DNA from: Tenodera sinensis
Taxonomy: Eukaryota > Arthropoda > Insecta > Mantodea > Mantidae
DNA: 64,000 nucleotides
Direction of reading: 5' to 3'
Assembly: GCA_030765045.1 (NCBI GenBank)
Contig: CM060963.1
Coordinates: 67,196,117-67,260,116 of the forward strand
In this document: in pieces, positions 47,371 to 60,041 of the stretch
Numbering within the stretch: position 1 is the first letter of the stretch
Layout of the letters: each line of letters begins with the position of its first letter
The notes under the pieces: model-generated
What the model saw: the letters and a program-made list of their open reading frames with translations, nothing else
The model's database searches: none
Told to the model about the DNA's origin: nothing
Translations under genes and position numbers: made by a program

Positions 47371-47967
47371 CACCTTTAACGAACTCTCCCTTAATTGTAG
47401 CTTTCATTGAGTACTTAGGCCTATGGTTTCCTTAATTATGAAATTGTATGCCTTGTTGTGGTTTAACCAATTAAGTGGTGATACACTATTGAACTAATGA
47501 TTAAATTTAGAACAAAATCTTGCAAAAGCTGGTTTTAAATTAGTTTTATAAAACATATCCATATATGAGAGCTAGGGATTTGATATTTAAATATTTAAGA
47601 TAGTGGAATATAAGGACTGAGTGATTCAGTTTGTCTAATCAACTGAATGTTAACTTTTTTCGGGTGGTTTTGTGAAAGTTGTACTTTTGGTTAATTTCAC
47701 TTGAACATGTCAAGTTATTTGTTGATTCCGATCTGTTTTAACACTCTTATGAACAGAAACAAATTAATCGGTCATCCCAAGGCTAGTTTGAACTTTAAGA
47801 CCAATAGACACAATTTTTCTTTGCAGCAAATGCTATTGAGTTCTGCATCTCCTGAAAAACTAAAAAATGCTATGGCGCAATTTCCAGACTTGGTATACGA
47901 GAGTGTCTACAACTTTCTAAACCTTGAATAACTGACTTCCTAGGATTTGATCTTTTAACTAAAGGTC

Positions 47968-48088
47968 TTCTGGTTAGCCGAATTGGTTAGAACCCTAAAT
48001 ACCTGGGCTACGATCTTACAAGTCAATAATTCCGGTACAAATACATACGTTTGTGAGCCGTAATTATGTTCTCTATTTGGCATCTTTG

Positions 48089-48140
<52 letters not shown>
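47968..48140 (+). mobile_element. tRNA-derived SINE with A50 tail
   Basis: TCTGGTTAGCCGAATTGGTT as A box, a degraded B-box region (AATAATTCCGGTAC), then a short body and an uninterrupted run of about 50 A (48091-48140). The pure tail suggests a young copy. Confidence 0.6.
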
Positions 48141-48143
<3 letters not shown>

Positions 48144-48369
48144 AACCGTAATCTAAGATTCAGTGTAATGTTTATCCAGATGAGTAAAACAAGAAAGCTG
48201 TTTAAACTGAAAAAATAATAATTTCAAGTGCGAACGAAGTGAACAAGATATTTATTCGAGTTGTACTACATATACTTTCTTTAAGTAATAAATCAACCTC
48301 TTTTCCTCGAGGTTTATCATATCAGTATTCTGACAAGAGTCCTTTTTCTGTAGACTCAACTTCACTCAT

Positions 48370-49235
48370 ACACTTTGTTATTTTTTACTTTCTATATCAT
48401 GTACCTACTTGCAGAGAGAAGTTATTCTATTCTGTCCAAAAATTCTATACTGAGATTTCACCGGAAATACACGTATTGGGACTCCCTGTATAAGAAAAGG
48501 TCGGTGTGTTTTGTGTGTGTATGTGTGTGTGTGTGTGTGTGTGCGCGTGCGCGTGCGCGCGCGCGCGTGTGAGTCACTGTGCGGGTGTCTGTACAGTCGG
48601 TTAAATACCAAACTTTATGTTTAAGTTTAACATATCACAAGGATTAAAAAAAAAAAAAAAAGATTTTAAGCAAAACTCCTCACTTCAAACTATCTTTTCT
48701 CTTGAATATTTATCAAAAGATTTTATTTTCTCAAAATGACAAACGATTTTGGTTAAAGTATATGTTTATGATATTTCCATGTGAAATTAAATTATATCTT
48801 GAATTCTCTGGAAAGAGTGCCGATGTTCTCTTCATTCTGAATAATTTTTGTATAAATGGTAAACCTAAAAGATAGACGAAATATTGCTACACAAAAAAAT
48901 TGTTTTATTAAACCCCTTCAATGCAATTTTGTAGAGTTAATAATTTTCAAGATATTCCTTTTTATTGGTTTGAATTTTCAAATAGCAAATTTTTCTCAGA
49001 TATGAAACTGTTATTCGTTATTTTTTTTTCACTGGTTCATGTAAAGGAAAAGGAATTTCAAAGCAATTCGTATGACTAGCTCTTAAAAATTTGACTTGAT
49101 TAATTGCTCATGATTTCTGTATTGAACTATCCAATAAAATGTTCTTTTAAAAATGTTTATCTCGATTAACACAAAGTAGAATAAGCTTTTGTAAGAACAG
49201 TTAGTTGAAGGATGAGTAGAAAAAGTCATGTGAAT
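48370..49235 (+). repeat. Repeat family R copy with GT/GC microsatellite
   Basis: Starts at TTTTTTACTTTCTATATCAT, then GAGATTTCACCGGAAATACA, GT/GC repeat 48512-48570, AAATGGTAAACCTAAAAG and GATATTCCTTTTTATTGG, to GAGTAGAAAAAGTCATGTGA. An A17 run is present near 48645. Confidence 0.7.
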
Positions 49236-49281
49236 GTAAAGAATCAGTTTTGTTTATATTGGCTGTATATTTTTCTTGATA

Positions 49282-50141
49282 TACGAGGATTGGAACTTTA
49301 ATAGTGGCAACACTGCTGCAGGGTCGCTATGTAATGGAACGTAATATTATCGCTGATAGCACACGTTAATTTCATACCTATCTTACCTCTGAGCAAATAG
49401 ACTCTCCTTTACCACATCACGCACATGCGCAATGGCGAGGGAAACAGTCTTGAATAAGCTAGTGGTCTAATGTAGTGTCACGGTATTTTCGAAGCAGGAA
49501 CAACAGAATTGGATAAAGATAGAATGTGCCAGAGGTCGTACAGCACGACAATGTCCTCAAGGTCTTCAAGAGGCTTGCAGAGAATCCTCATTGCCTTACA
49601 GAACAATGGCACTGTGGGTAAACGCCTTCAACAAAGGATGTCAAGATGTGCCAGACAATGTGGCCAGGTCCTCCTAGCGTCAGTGAAGATGTGCATACTT
49701 TTGCAGTGTTACTGGATACTGATCGACGCCAATTATTATGAGCTGGCCCAAGATACCAGATTAGCCCATATAACTGTGGTTCACGTTCTGAAGGAATGTG
49801 ATACGACGTTGCTTAGTGCATACAGCGCAAGCTGTGGCCGATTTGTTCAGTCGATGGGGTTGGGAAGTGCTAGTGACTGACTTGATTCCGAAGATGAAGG
49901 ATCCGCATTCTGGCATTTGCTTCAGAACTGTTCCAGGGATTCGTCAGGCAGTAGACTGCTCCATTCAAACTCTCAACAGAACCGGCGCTGCTGAGGGTAT
50001 CCTACGACTTCCACATCGCTGGCAGCAGGCTATACACAACACTGGCCATTACTTTGAATGACAGTAAAGCTTAGTAACATGAATCGCTTTTATATCAGTA
50101 GAAAATAAATAGTTGCCACTATTACAGTTCCAACCCTCGTA
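49282..50141 (+). mobile_element. Internally deleted mariner-family element
   Basis: Terminal inverted repeats of about 30 bp (left TACGAGGATTGGAACTTTAA, right inverted TACGAGGGTTGGAACTGTAA, both continuing TAGTGGCAAC; two differences) with TA at both borders. Frames keep the transposase N-terminus (WIKIECARGRTARQCP, YRTMALWVNAFNKG) and the C-terminus (RWGWEVLVTDLIPKMKDPHS, then ILRLPHRWQQAIHNTGHYFE). The central catalytic region is absent, leaving 860 bp against the roughly 1.2-1.3 kb usual for mariners. The ends could still be mobilised in trans. Confidence 0.85.
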
Positions 50142-50939
50142 AATGTCTAAATATCCAGGCTATAGTAACACTGTTCTGCATTAGAAATGATGTTTCAGAA
50201 TGAATGCATGTTCCAAAACAACATTTTTTTTTTCGCTAAGTTGGATGGTGTAATCAATTTTTTTCTATCACATCAGGTTTTCGAGGAAATAAAGGATTTG
50301 TTTCACAAAATTGGGTATCATGAATCAGTTTATATGTGCCCTAGATAACAACAGAGAATGTTTTAAAGTACATGTGTACTGTGTTATCTCAGAATGACGC
50401 TATATAAGCTGAAAACAGATGCTTTTACCGGAACTTAGACCAGGACATTAATGTGCGACACAGATTTTGAGGATACAATGAGCCAGACAGAAAGGCAAGC
50501 CAGGCATAGCTTTAAAAACGTCCTAAAATCTAGGAGTACAGATTATAACTCATTGTCAACACCATGTTGAAAGATTTGATAAAACTGGATTGTGACATGA
50601 GTTGGAAGTTACATTTCCTACATGCTTACATCGACATTTTCCAGTTTGTTGTCTTGGATTTTACAGCGAGGAACAAGTGAACATTTTCACCATGATTTGA
50701 AAGACATTGGAAGAGGACACCATGGTGGTTGGACTATTAACACGATGGCAGTCTACTGCTGGTACCTGCAAATGGAAGAAGTGGCAAAAGAAGAAAATTT
50801 CTTCCTGTAAAATAATATCAATTATGTCAATTGTTGGTAGTTGTTATAAAATGTCCGTACATTATGTTTACACCACATTATTAAGCCGACAATTACCCTC
50901 TAGAGAGATAAATATATCGGTAAGGAGGAAATTAACATT

Positions 50940-51800
50940 TTGTTTTCAGTTTTTACTTTCTTTTCTGGTAAGTAGGGGAAGCATTGTATTCCACCCAAAA
51001 ATTTGATGTCGAGATTTCACCGGAAATATATGCTTTGAGACCTCCTGAATAAAAAAAGCATTTTTTGAAAATGGTCCGTATGTGTGGCTGTGTGTCTGTG
51101 GACAGCATAACTCAAAAACGAAAAGTAGGTTAAAAACCAAAGTTGGTATTTAAGTTTAATGTCCTTCAGGGGTGCGACACGAAGATTTTGAGGAAAATAG
51201 CCCCACGCTAAACTACCCTTTACATGGAAAATTTTTCACAAATTTAGATTTTCTTGAAAATGGCTCTAACGATTTTGATTAAAGTCATCATATGTTTACG
51301 ATATTTTTATAACAAATGAAATCTATATCTTGAATTTTCTGGCTATAGCTCCTGTAGTTGTATTTACTCTGGAAGACTTTTCAATAACTACTAAACCGTA
51401 AGAGATAGACAGTCTTACTGTACAAAAAATGCAGATCTTGCTAAAATACACAATTTATGTCTCAATACATTTTCTTGTAGGGTGAACCATTTCGGAGATA
51501 TTCCTTGCTATGTATGTGAGTTTCGGAAAACAAAAACTTTCGTGAAACGGAGCATCGTTGTTCATTTTTTTATATGTTAAGTGTGCAAAGAGAACGGGAT
51601 CTCAAAGCTTTAAAAGATTTGATTATCGCACAAAGCCTACTGTATCCCCATATTTCCCTTGCACCTACAAGGAAATAAGCAATAAGATAATTTCTACAAA
51701 TGTTTATCTCAACTAACACGAAGAAGATACGGGAATAAGAGTTTGTAAGAATGATTGGTACCTATAAGAGGAGAGAAAGTCATGTGAGAGTAACACATCA
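50940..51800 (+). repeat. Repeat family R, near full copy with short GT segment
   Basis: From TTTTTACTTTCTTTTCTGG through GAGATTTCACCGGAAATATA, a 25-base GT-rich segment, ATAACTCAAAAACGAAAAG, AAAATGGCTCTAACGATTTT, CATTTCGGAGATATTCCTTG and TTGCACCTACAAGGAAATAA, to GAGAGAAAGTCATGTGAGAG. It is the best copy for a consensus because its microsatellite is short. Confidence 0.75.
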
Positions 51801-51809
51801 GATTTCTTT

Positions 51810-52440
51810 ATACGGACGTGATAGAAGAAAACTGTAACATATTTGGAATCAGCGCCCCTAAAATAGGAGGAATCGGCATTCAAAACTAAAATATCAAGAA
51901 GCTATTTTCAAAATGTAGAGCAATGCAACAAGTTTCTCAAATGCACAGAGAGGAACTCTTTTTAGTATAAACAGTTTTCTGACTTAAAGTCAGCTAGAAT
52001 ATTGAACCTACAAAGTTTTTAACAGGTAGGTAAATGTAACAAAAACAAGTAGAAAGCACCCGGTTGATAAAACCCGAATTAACTTTGATTTATTTTGTCA
52101 TTATTGTGAAAAGCAGTACTTTGGTATCTGCATTTACATTGAAGGCCAAATAAATAATTAACTCTTGCATGTGAAGTTTGAGGAAGTCTGCGGGGAGCAT
52201 TCTAGATAAACTGGTAGCAATTAATTTTAACAGTTCAAAGGTTAAAGAGTAAACTTTTAATAGCCCTTGTTATTCTAACTAGCTCAAGATGCAACTGAGG
52301 TCTGTAATTTTGTTTAACGTTGGAAACTTGCCCGCAAGGACTCATTTTAACTTTAGTGTTTGCAGCAATCATACAGCATAATAAATACTAGTTTCTAAAT
52401 CCTATAAATTGTAGAAGCCAACACAAAATTTCAAGTTAAA
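51810..52440. other. No gene seen
   Basis: AT-rich; nothing recognised. Confidence 0.4.
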
Positions 52441-52445
52441 CATAG

Positions 52446-52580
52446 TACAGTAAACCCTCCCTTAACCGGACTCTAGAAACGTGCAATATGGGGAAAAATT
52501 TCGAAACGGATCTATTTTCCATGTCAAATAATATTCTAAACAGAAAACTGCCTAACGCAGAAATGGAAAATCTAATTTTC
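52446..52580 (+). mobile_element. pogo/Tigger-type terminal fragment
   Basis: TACAGTAAACCCTCCCTTAA followed by CCGGACTCTAGAAACG is the typical left end of pogo-group elements, related to the end at 6403. No matching right end was located. Confidence 0.45.
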
Positions 52581-52599
52581 CGGAATTGTTTCCGTAAAC

Positions 52600-54210
52600 A
52601 ACCTGATTATTACATGCATAATACATAGCTACGTGCTAAATTCCTTAAAGTGATTTTTGAGCGCGACTTTACTGCCATCGAAGTTCTAATAACCGTGCAC
52701 GTCGATGCAGGATGCAAGATATCATAGAACCTTATCTTGTGAAGAAATCGCGACAGTCAACTTTGAGGGATACATGGAGACAGAGAAACTAGCAGAGAAA
52801 CTGCAATTGCTATACAGAATGTTATCGGTAAAGTACAGATAATTTTTATTGGTAATAGTATGTTAGTTTGGTTAGCAACTCCAAGTAGCCGGGGCACCGA
52901 ATGAATGACGGTTACGTGATAACGAACGGTGTACCAGAACGGAGTTCCAACACTTCCTGCAGGATCAATGACCTCGGACTACCTAGACCAGTAGGTCACG
53001 CATCAAAGAGTGAAGCAAAACGGCAAGCCTTGTTCATTTTGCAGCGCAATTACGACTATGCGAAAAACACGAGGTAGTAAGTTTGTAGTAAGCAGGTTAG
53101 TTTGTGAGAAAACTGTTAAAGGAAGAGAAAAAACAACTAACACATCGAACTGGATGCATACTAAGTTAGCAATAATCAAAATATCTGCACGTATACCTCT
53201 AACAGGCTGTATGTAAATTGAAAATACAGGAAAACATGTTATGCATTTGAACCCATTCATTAGTTAAATACCCTTATTTTAAATATTCTCAAATTACACA
53301 CGCCCCAATGAACCAAATACTACAATTTTTATTGAAAGGAGTAAGGAAGTAAGACTGTTAATTTATGTACATGTGACAGCTAAGTATTGTGTCCATCTGC
53401 ATTTACCGTATTTACTGAAAGAATTTCTGACGAGTGGTTTGGTTAACAGAAGTATAATTATAGAAAATAACCTTTGTTGTGTTACATTTATACAACTTCA
53501 CATTCGTTTCTTTTTATATAATTTCCACAAACTTTTTTATGAATACTTTATTTTGTATCTACTTCATGTTAACCAAGATGAAACTTTGCAGATAGGTATT
53601 ATTACACATTTTGTTTAGCAGCAAAGGGGGATAGAGGAAACCGAATCGACAGTCAGATGGTTAAATTCCAGTCCCCGTGGCTAACAAGAAAGACTGGCTG
53701 CGGCGCAAATCGGAGTTACGTAGAAATGGTAGTCTGATGCATGGCTGAACATTGTATACCATCATGATAAAACTATCATTTGTATGAATTCAACGAGCAA
53801 TTGTTTTTGGTTGTTTAGAATATAGATGTATTAGGTGGTTGTAGTTTTACTTCATTGGGCCATGACTGGACTAGGAGAATTACGTCACTGCACTTCGCAC
53901 CAGTAACCTGTCTTTTTCGTTAGCCACGGAACACTACGCTGTACAGTTGACAGTAGTTCGACTGCAGACAGTGTTGAGTTGGTCGCAGTGCGCTCGGATT
54001 TACGTTCTGTTTTGCGCTATACAAGGTTCATTGTTTAGAGTCATAACGTGCCACCACATTAAAAACGTTAGTGAAATTTCACCGCGAATGGAGAAAACAT
54101 ACAATACAGGTGGTGTCATTCAGAAATACTAAAGTGTAAAGAAAATTGAATAAATTAATAACTTATTTGTACTTATAAACAATGCAATTTAACCTACTAA
54201 AATAAAATGG
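52600..54210. other. No gene seen
   Basis: Short frames only (up to 85 codons), with no recognised domain. Confidence 0.35.
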
Positions 54211-54219
54211 AACAAGTAC

Positions 54220-55134
54220 AAAAAATGAACAAATATACCTTCTTTAATATATTCCTACCTCTTGGAGTTGCTTCTATCTATTGCTTCCCTCTTATATTTA
54301 ACATTTTATTTTATATATAATGGGGAAGTTTATTATGGCCACTAATTACTTTCACCACTCATCAGTTTCCTTTTCCCCCCCTGTTACCTCATAGTTCTTT
54401 TAACCATTTCAACCTCATTTTTCCTAAATACTTTCCTGCATTGTGTATGTATTCGAGTGATTTTGAATTAGAACTATTCCTAACTTTAAGTCTAATGGGA
54501 AAGCATTCCATTTTTTGGGTACTAGATTCTCTCTTCCTTTATCCGTATCATTACAATCCAAAATATACTGCCAATTATCATACAATCTACCTCAATTTGT
54601 GCATCGCTCCCCCTTTTTACCCCTATCATACCACTTAGGTTCATTACCCTCGTCCTAGCCCATGCATATTCCATTCTGGCCTCTTATTGCATACTTCGAT
54701 GTATTTCTCTCTCCCCCATTGCATTTTTGAGAATCTATAATAATCTATTAATAACCTTTTGTCGAAAAGCTACTCAGAATTTCTTGCTTTTCGATCTCCT
54801 CCACCCTTGTTCTAATTTCCCTACGGAAACCCTTTTATTGTTTCTTTCTACCCATGTTTCCCACATACCTATTTCCTCCAATATCTTCATTTTGTGCATC
54901 CAAGTTTCTTCCCAATTTTCTCTTGTGCAACCATGCATTGTTTTAATATATCGTTTTACTCCAATAAATTTATTTAAAGCAGTATTTAACTGCTCTTTCT
55001 TCCATTTTACCTTTTGATCCTACTCTCCATAGTTCTGTATGTGCTACTCCATTTGATGATCTCCTTGGTAACCCCATATCATTTTACAAAACATTCTGTG
55101 TTGTAATGAAAATTGTAAAAACAATACTGTAATA

Positions 55135-55135
<1 letters not shown>
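54220..55135 (-). pseudogene. LINE C-terminal fragment, inverted relative to an A tail
   Basis: Minus-strand translation gives LPRRSSNGVAHTELWRVGSK (about 55060), then, after a frameshift, ALNKFIGVKRYIKTMHGCTR, ENWEETWMHKMKILEEIGMW and ETWVERNNKRVSVGKLEQGW (54785-54980). The LPxxSxNxxxxxELW block is like the segment after the thumb in many LINE RT proteins. The rest is a coherent but unnamed C-terminal domain. Clade not assigned. Confidence 0.5.

Positions 55136-55182
<47 letters not shown>
55136..55182 (+). repeat. A47 tract
   Basis: Uninterrupted A run preceded by TGTTGTAATGAAAATTGTAA, which resembles a LINE 3' end on the plus strand. Confidence 0.9.
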
Positions 55183-55183
<1 letters not shown>

Positions 55184-55509
55184 CAATTGGATTTCTCTGA
55201 AGGTCTGTGTAAAATAATGGTAATACTAATATACCATTTTACAAACTACACCTTCTAGGTTTAAAAACTTCATTAGGAAATATAATAAACTATTTGAAAA
55301 ACAGACGAATGAGGAAATAAAACTACACGTAAATGTTTATATTTTTGGCAATACACATGCATGTATCTGTAATGTCTATTTTTTAAATTAAATTTGTTGT
55401 TACATCTCTGACGGCGATGTTCACAGTTCCTGGTTACCTGTCAGGTCCCCTCCCCTCTCCGCACTGTCAATACATACTTGCACACATTGCAAGTAAAGCG
55501 ATATTTGTC

Positions 55510-56170
55510 CTAGCCCTATCAGTGACATCGCGCGAAACAACTGCGTAGCGACAGTACTCGAAAAAGCATGATCACAAATTCAGAAAAATAATAACCGTTA
55601 TCTTGGAAATAATCGATGTCACAAAAAGGTTATTTGAGATAATTTGTGTATTTTAAAGATACCTACATTTTTTGTGCAGTATATTTCGTGTATCTCTTAT
55701 GGTTTACGCTTAAATGAAATTCCTCCCGAATGAAAAGAACTTCGTGGGCTATTCTCAGAAAATTCAAAATTTGTATTTTTTGTCATGTATCTGACAATTT
55801 TACATGACGTAAATAAAAAAAACGTTATGGACAGTTTTTAAAAATCAAAACCTCCTTATAAAGAGCAATTTGGGGTGGCTGAATTTTCTTGAAAGTTTTC
55901 TCACCTGTAGAAAACACTGAACTTGAATAGCAAGATTAGTATTTATTGGTAATTTCGTTTTTGAGCTTTGCTCCCCTCCCTATACACACAGATACACACA
56001 CAGACACACACATACACCCACAAATACATCCACAAAACACACACGAAAACACACACACGGAATTTTGGGGGAGGGGGAATTCAGGGAGGCTCAAAACATG
56101 TATTTATAAAATATTCAAATATTTGGGTGAAATACAATACCTCGTATACTTACTAATTAGGTGTAGAGGA
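55510..56170 (-). repeat. Repeat family R copy, diverged
   Basis: TACATTTTTTGTGCAGTATA, GAAAATTCAAAATTTGTATT, AGCAATTTGGGGTGGCTGAA and CGTTTTTGAGCTTTGCTC, an interrupted AC repeat (55980-56057), then CAAAACATGTATTTATAAAA. Same order as other minus copies. Confidence 0.6.
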
Positions 56171-56179
56171 GAAAAAAAA

Positions 56180-56750
56180 ACAGAAGAAAAAAACAAAAAT
56201 AAACAAACTTTTGTACCTATACTAATTTGTAGCACTGGCATGAAAATAAATAAAAGTACGTATAAATGGAGAGCCTTATGGCAGTGACATATATAATGTT
56301 TATATACGTGTTTAATTATTATAATTATTTAGAGGACTACACTAATGAGACGCTACAAATTTAATAACAAAATACGAAGTTCCTCTGCTAACGTTTTCTT
56401 CGTAAACGTATTAGGAGCCTGCAATATTTCACTTGGCTTCAGATTAAGATGTTGATGCAAAAAGTAACATCTAGAAGGGAGTGCAATCACAGATGACGTG
56501 CAAACCCGGCGGAAAACGCCGAGTGGAGAAAATCGAATTATTTTCGTTTGCACATCGTGTTCCCAGTTACCGACTGCGAATTACTAAGCAGTGTTACAGT
56601 GTGCTTTGAAAGACGTTACTAGAGATCCTCTGGGTTTGAGTACCACGTTTGACCTTATGGTTGGTATAGATACTGCAGGAAAGTGCACAATGTCCCTTAA
56701 TGTGTCTTAGCAGAGTATAAATTTGATTTTGTGGGAGATTGATTTTCGCT
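56180..56750. other. No gene seen
   Basis: Short frames; nothing recognised. Confidence 0.4.
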
Positions 56751-56759
56751 ACTCACTGT

Positions 56760-57430
56760 TGCAAAAAAATATTCTTACAAATGGTTATTCTAGTTATTTC
56801 ATGTTAATTGATACAGACATTTGTACAAATGATTTGGTTACATAATATTCTCCTGTATTTATAATGGGCTAAAGTATATACAGTAGGCTTTGAGATACAA
56901 ATTTAATTACACGACCAAAACTAACGACAACCAATTTGATAAAAATATACTTATTGGAAAATTCAAACAATAATAATATCTCAGAAATGGCTAACCCCAC
57001 AAAAATTATTAAACATAAATTGTGTGCTTTAAAGAAATCTGCATTTTTTGTGCAGTAGGCGTTTGTCTTTCTCTTACTCTTTACCAGTTATACAAAAGTA
57101 AATGGAATGAAGAGGATTTCAGAGACTATTGCCAAGATGTACGTTTCATTTGTCATGGAAATGTCTCAAACATATGATATGGTATTTTTACTAAAAACAA
57201 CGTTCAAAAACATTAGAGCTGTCTTTGAGAAAATCAAAATTTGAATATATTTCTATGTAAAATTTAGTTGTGGGGAGATTTTCTCGAAAACTCTTGGAAC
57301 ATGCACACACAGTGCTTTTCTAAATTCAGGGAACTCAAAACGCGTTTTAATAATGAAATCTTGATATTGAATTTTTCGGAGAATGCAATACTTCTCTACT
57401 TTCTATGCATGTACGTGATAGAGAAAATAA
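56760..57430 (-). repeat. Repeat family R copy
   Basis: CAGTAGGCTTTGAGATACAA, AATATCTCAGAAATGGCTAA, TCTTTACCAGTTATACAAAA, TTTGTCATGGAAATGTCTCA and TTAGAGCTGTCTTTGAG, to CAATACTTCTCTACTTTC. The microsatellite is reduced to CACACACAG. Confidence 0.65.
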
Positions 57431-57474
57431 AACGAGAAGTGACGCAGTTTGTGAACGAAATACATAAAATATAA

Positions 57475-58056
57475 GAAGAATTTTAAGAACATAAAAATAT
57501 TACGACGGCAGCCACTAACTGGTCATCAAAAGAAGTCGGTGTAAACTATCTCACACCACTACAACAGAGCGGTCAAAACAAAGACGACTATGAACGCGGC
57601 AGAACAAAGCGTTTCCAGACTGCTTGAGAAATTTTTGACTGCCGGCTTATTTACGAGAAGTTCGAGAAGATATGCATATCAAGAAAAATTATCCCTAAAT
57701 GAGCGAGCGAAGCCAAATCTTTTGACGTGCATCATTAAGTGTTGACCGTTAGGAGTTAGTTTTAAGTGCGTGGGCGTGCGTGTGCGTGTATGAGAGAAAT
57801 TTTAGTGTGTGTCGTTAAAAGACAGTTTTATACACTTAACCATTGCGTTGGAGTTATTTGTTGTGTGAAGCAGTTTTAGTATGATCATCGAAGCTACTGT
57901 TAGAGAGGGTGGAAAGACAGCGAGATACGTGTCAAGGTAACAGCTGTTAGTTGCAAGGTCATGAATTTTAGATTGTGTTAACGACGAAAGATAAAGATTC
58001 AATTTTAAGGAAAATAAAGTGACAGAAAAAGTAACTGGACATTGTCATTTCTCACA
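57475..58056 (+). mobile_element. LTR copy 3 followed by a possible primer-binding site
   Basis: Related to copies 1 and 2 (GCGTTTCCAGACTGCTTGAG; ACTGCCGGCTTATTTACGAG; GTTAGGAGTTAGTTTTAAGT). AATAAA at 58013-58018, then GAAAAAGTAACTGGAC, shared with copy 1, and end TCTCACA at 58056. Next comes TGGTGGCACAATTTG at 58058, which has the look of a tRNA primer site, so this may be a 5' LTR with the internal region lost. No gag or pol was recognised after it. Left edge uncertain (57475 or 57501). Confidence 0.6.
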
Positions 58057-58239
58057 ATGGTGGCACAATTTGTCACCGATGTCAGGAGTGGGATATGACA
58101 TATATTCATTTTATCACAATATATTGCATTCACTGAAGAATAACGAAATACAGCAATACGTTAAAGTTACATTTCATTGCAGTAGTAGTTATTGTAAGAG
58201 TTCATAATTCACACTTGCCTTACGGTCTCACATAGGTCA

Positions 58240-58440
58240 CTTTTTTTTTTTTTTTTTTTTGTTAGTTCAATGTCCTTGAACCAGTTGTGGACGTTGGATG
58301 CGTTATTGGGCAGCATTGCATCGAGCTTAGTGTTATCCAAAGTTTGTTAACTAAAGGGAAAACCCAAGTAATTCACGCTAACGAGATTTGAACTCCGGAA
58401 CTCTTGAATGTGAGGCAGACACGCTAAATCCAGGCACATT
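58240..58440 (-). mobile_element. tRNA-derived SINE with A20 tail
   Basis: On the minus strand: GTGCCTGGATTTAGCGTGTC (A-box region), GGAGTTCAAATCTCGTTAGC (B box), a body of about 110 bases and a 20-base A tail (T run at 58241-58260). Confidence 0.6.
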
Positions 58441-58449
58441 GATTGAGCC

Positions 58450-59085
58450 CCTTGTGAAGCAGCGATACACATGCAAGTAAAATAAATGACGTATTACATG
58501 TTGAACTTTTAATACTGACGTAACTAACCAACATTTCATTCCCTACGAAGAATGTGTAAAACGTGTGTAAAAAGCTGGTGGACTTGCTAATAGCATTCAG
58601 TTTCCGCTGTGTGTATACATACACACTTTAAAAAGCTATTTCTCAGCAACGAAATGAGACAGAAATACTATTTTTGTTGTGTATGATCCAAAAAGCACTG
58701 GAAAAGCATAGCTACACGTTCACCTTTCTAAATATGTTTACAAACAAAGATGGTGGTGAGATTATCATTCAATGGCGGTAAGTGGTCACTGAAGTCTTAT
58801 TGGAAACTGGTGATTTAAACTGTATTATTAATATTTTCAAAGTCTTTTAATTAAATTTTGTTTTTTATTATTTTATTAACGCATAATTGCTGTAAATTCA
58901 GTATTTCCTTTTTTTAATACTAGATCCAATTTTTTTCCCTCTTAACGTTTTTTCTTTAAATGTTGTAACTTTTTTTTTACTGTTTTAAATACCTCTTGAT
59001 TACGTAATTTAAATAACGTTTGTGGGAAGAAACAGCACGACTTCCTTGAAGGTCAAATCTTTGGCGCCAGCTCCAGCTCAAGGTC
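58450..59085. other. No gene seen
   Basis: AT-rich; nothing recognised. Confidence 0.4.
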
Positions 59086-59089
59086 TTGT

Positions 59090-59650
59090 GTCTGCTTCCC
59101 GCTGTAGCTTTACTACTGAGCCAAGTTTGCTATGTGGCACAGATTCTGCCGATCTCAAAAGTTACACATAGAAGCTGGAAGAACTTCTAGTTTACCTTTT
59201 ATGGACATGCAAAGCATACAGGGTGAGCCGGCTTTACTACGTTTACCTACATCCAAAGGTGGATGCGGCTTAGTGGATATCGCCAAGAATTGCATGGCCT
59301 TATTGGGGAAAACTGCTGTCTAATCAGTGCGTGGGGCTGCTTTTCACATTGATAAGAGTTTCTATGAAGAACAGGTTTATTATACTCTCCGGCACTCTCA
59401 GGATTTAAACCTATTGTCTTTTACCTGAAACGGATTCTGGACACCAACGATGACTTTGTGGCCAAAACCAGTATCGTATGCTCACTACAGTTCCTCTGAC
59501 TCCCAGAATTGTAGAGAAATATACCCAGGATCGCAAAGTTACCTTGCAGAATTTGTTTTCCAAACATGTACCCAGTGATTGGCAGGAAACGACCTATGAA
59601 GTCTTAAACCAGACTGTACCGAGAGCGAATAAACTCTAACGACCTGGAAA
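59090..59650 (+). pseudogene. LINE fragment (post-RT segment)
   Basis: CYVAQILPISKVTHRSWKN and LRLPTSKGGCGLVDIAKNCM followed by ALLGKT match the post-RT segment of insect LINEs (AQxLPxP..F.W.G....LxxPxxxGGxGLxDxxxKxxALL). Further on VEKYTQDRKVTLQNLFSKHV and PSDWQETTYEVLNQTVP fit the same C-terminal region. Frames shift at least twice. Confidence 0.6.
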
Positions 59651-60041
59651 AGCACATTCAAACCAACGTGCATCTTGTACAGCCCTTAACACACACTGGA
59701 GCATCGGATTGCTTCCTGTAAGCATGTTTGGTGCCCACCGTAGGCTCTCCCATGCCTTCAGAAGCTTCAGTGACCGGAATTTTGTCTTTAAATATGCCCC
59801 TCCAACGTTGCGCGATTCGGTAGGGAACAGGAACATTGTACTGGATCCTTAAACGGAATAACGGCACAGTTGCGCAGGAGAAAGACTAGTTCAGCTTCCT
59901 GAGACAGGAATGTTGGCAACTGATAACCTCTGGTCTCATCGGTTCCATGCAGCCTTATATCACTCGACTTGTAATTTAAACGAAGAAAAAAAAAACTGAC
60001 TAAAATGCAATAAAAACCTAATGCGAAACAGAAACTGGTAA

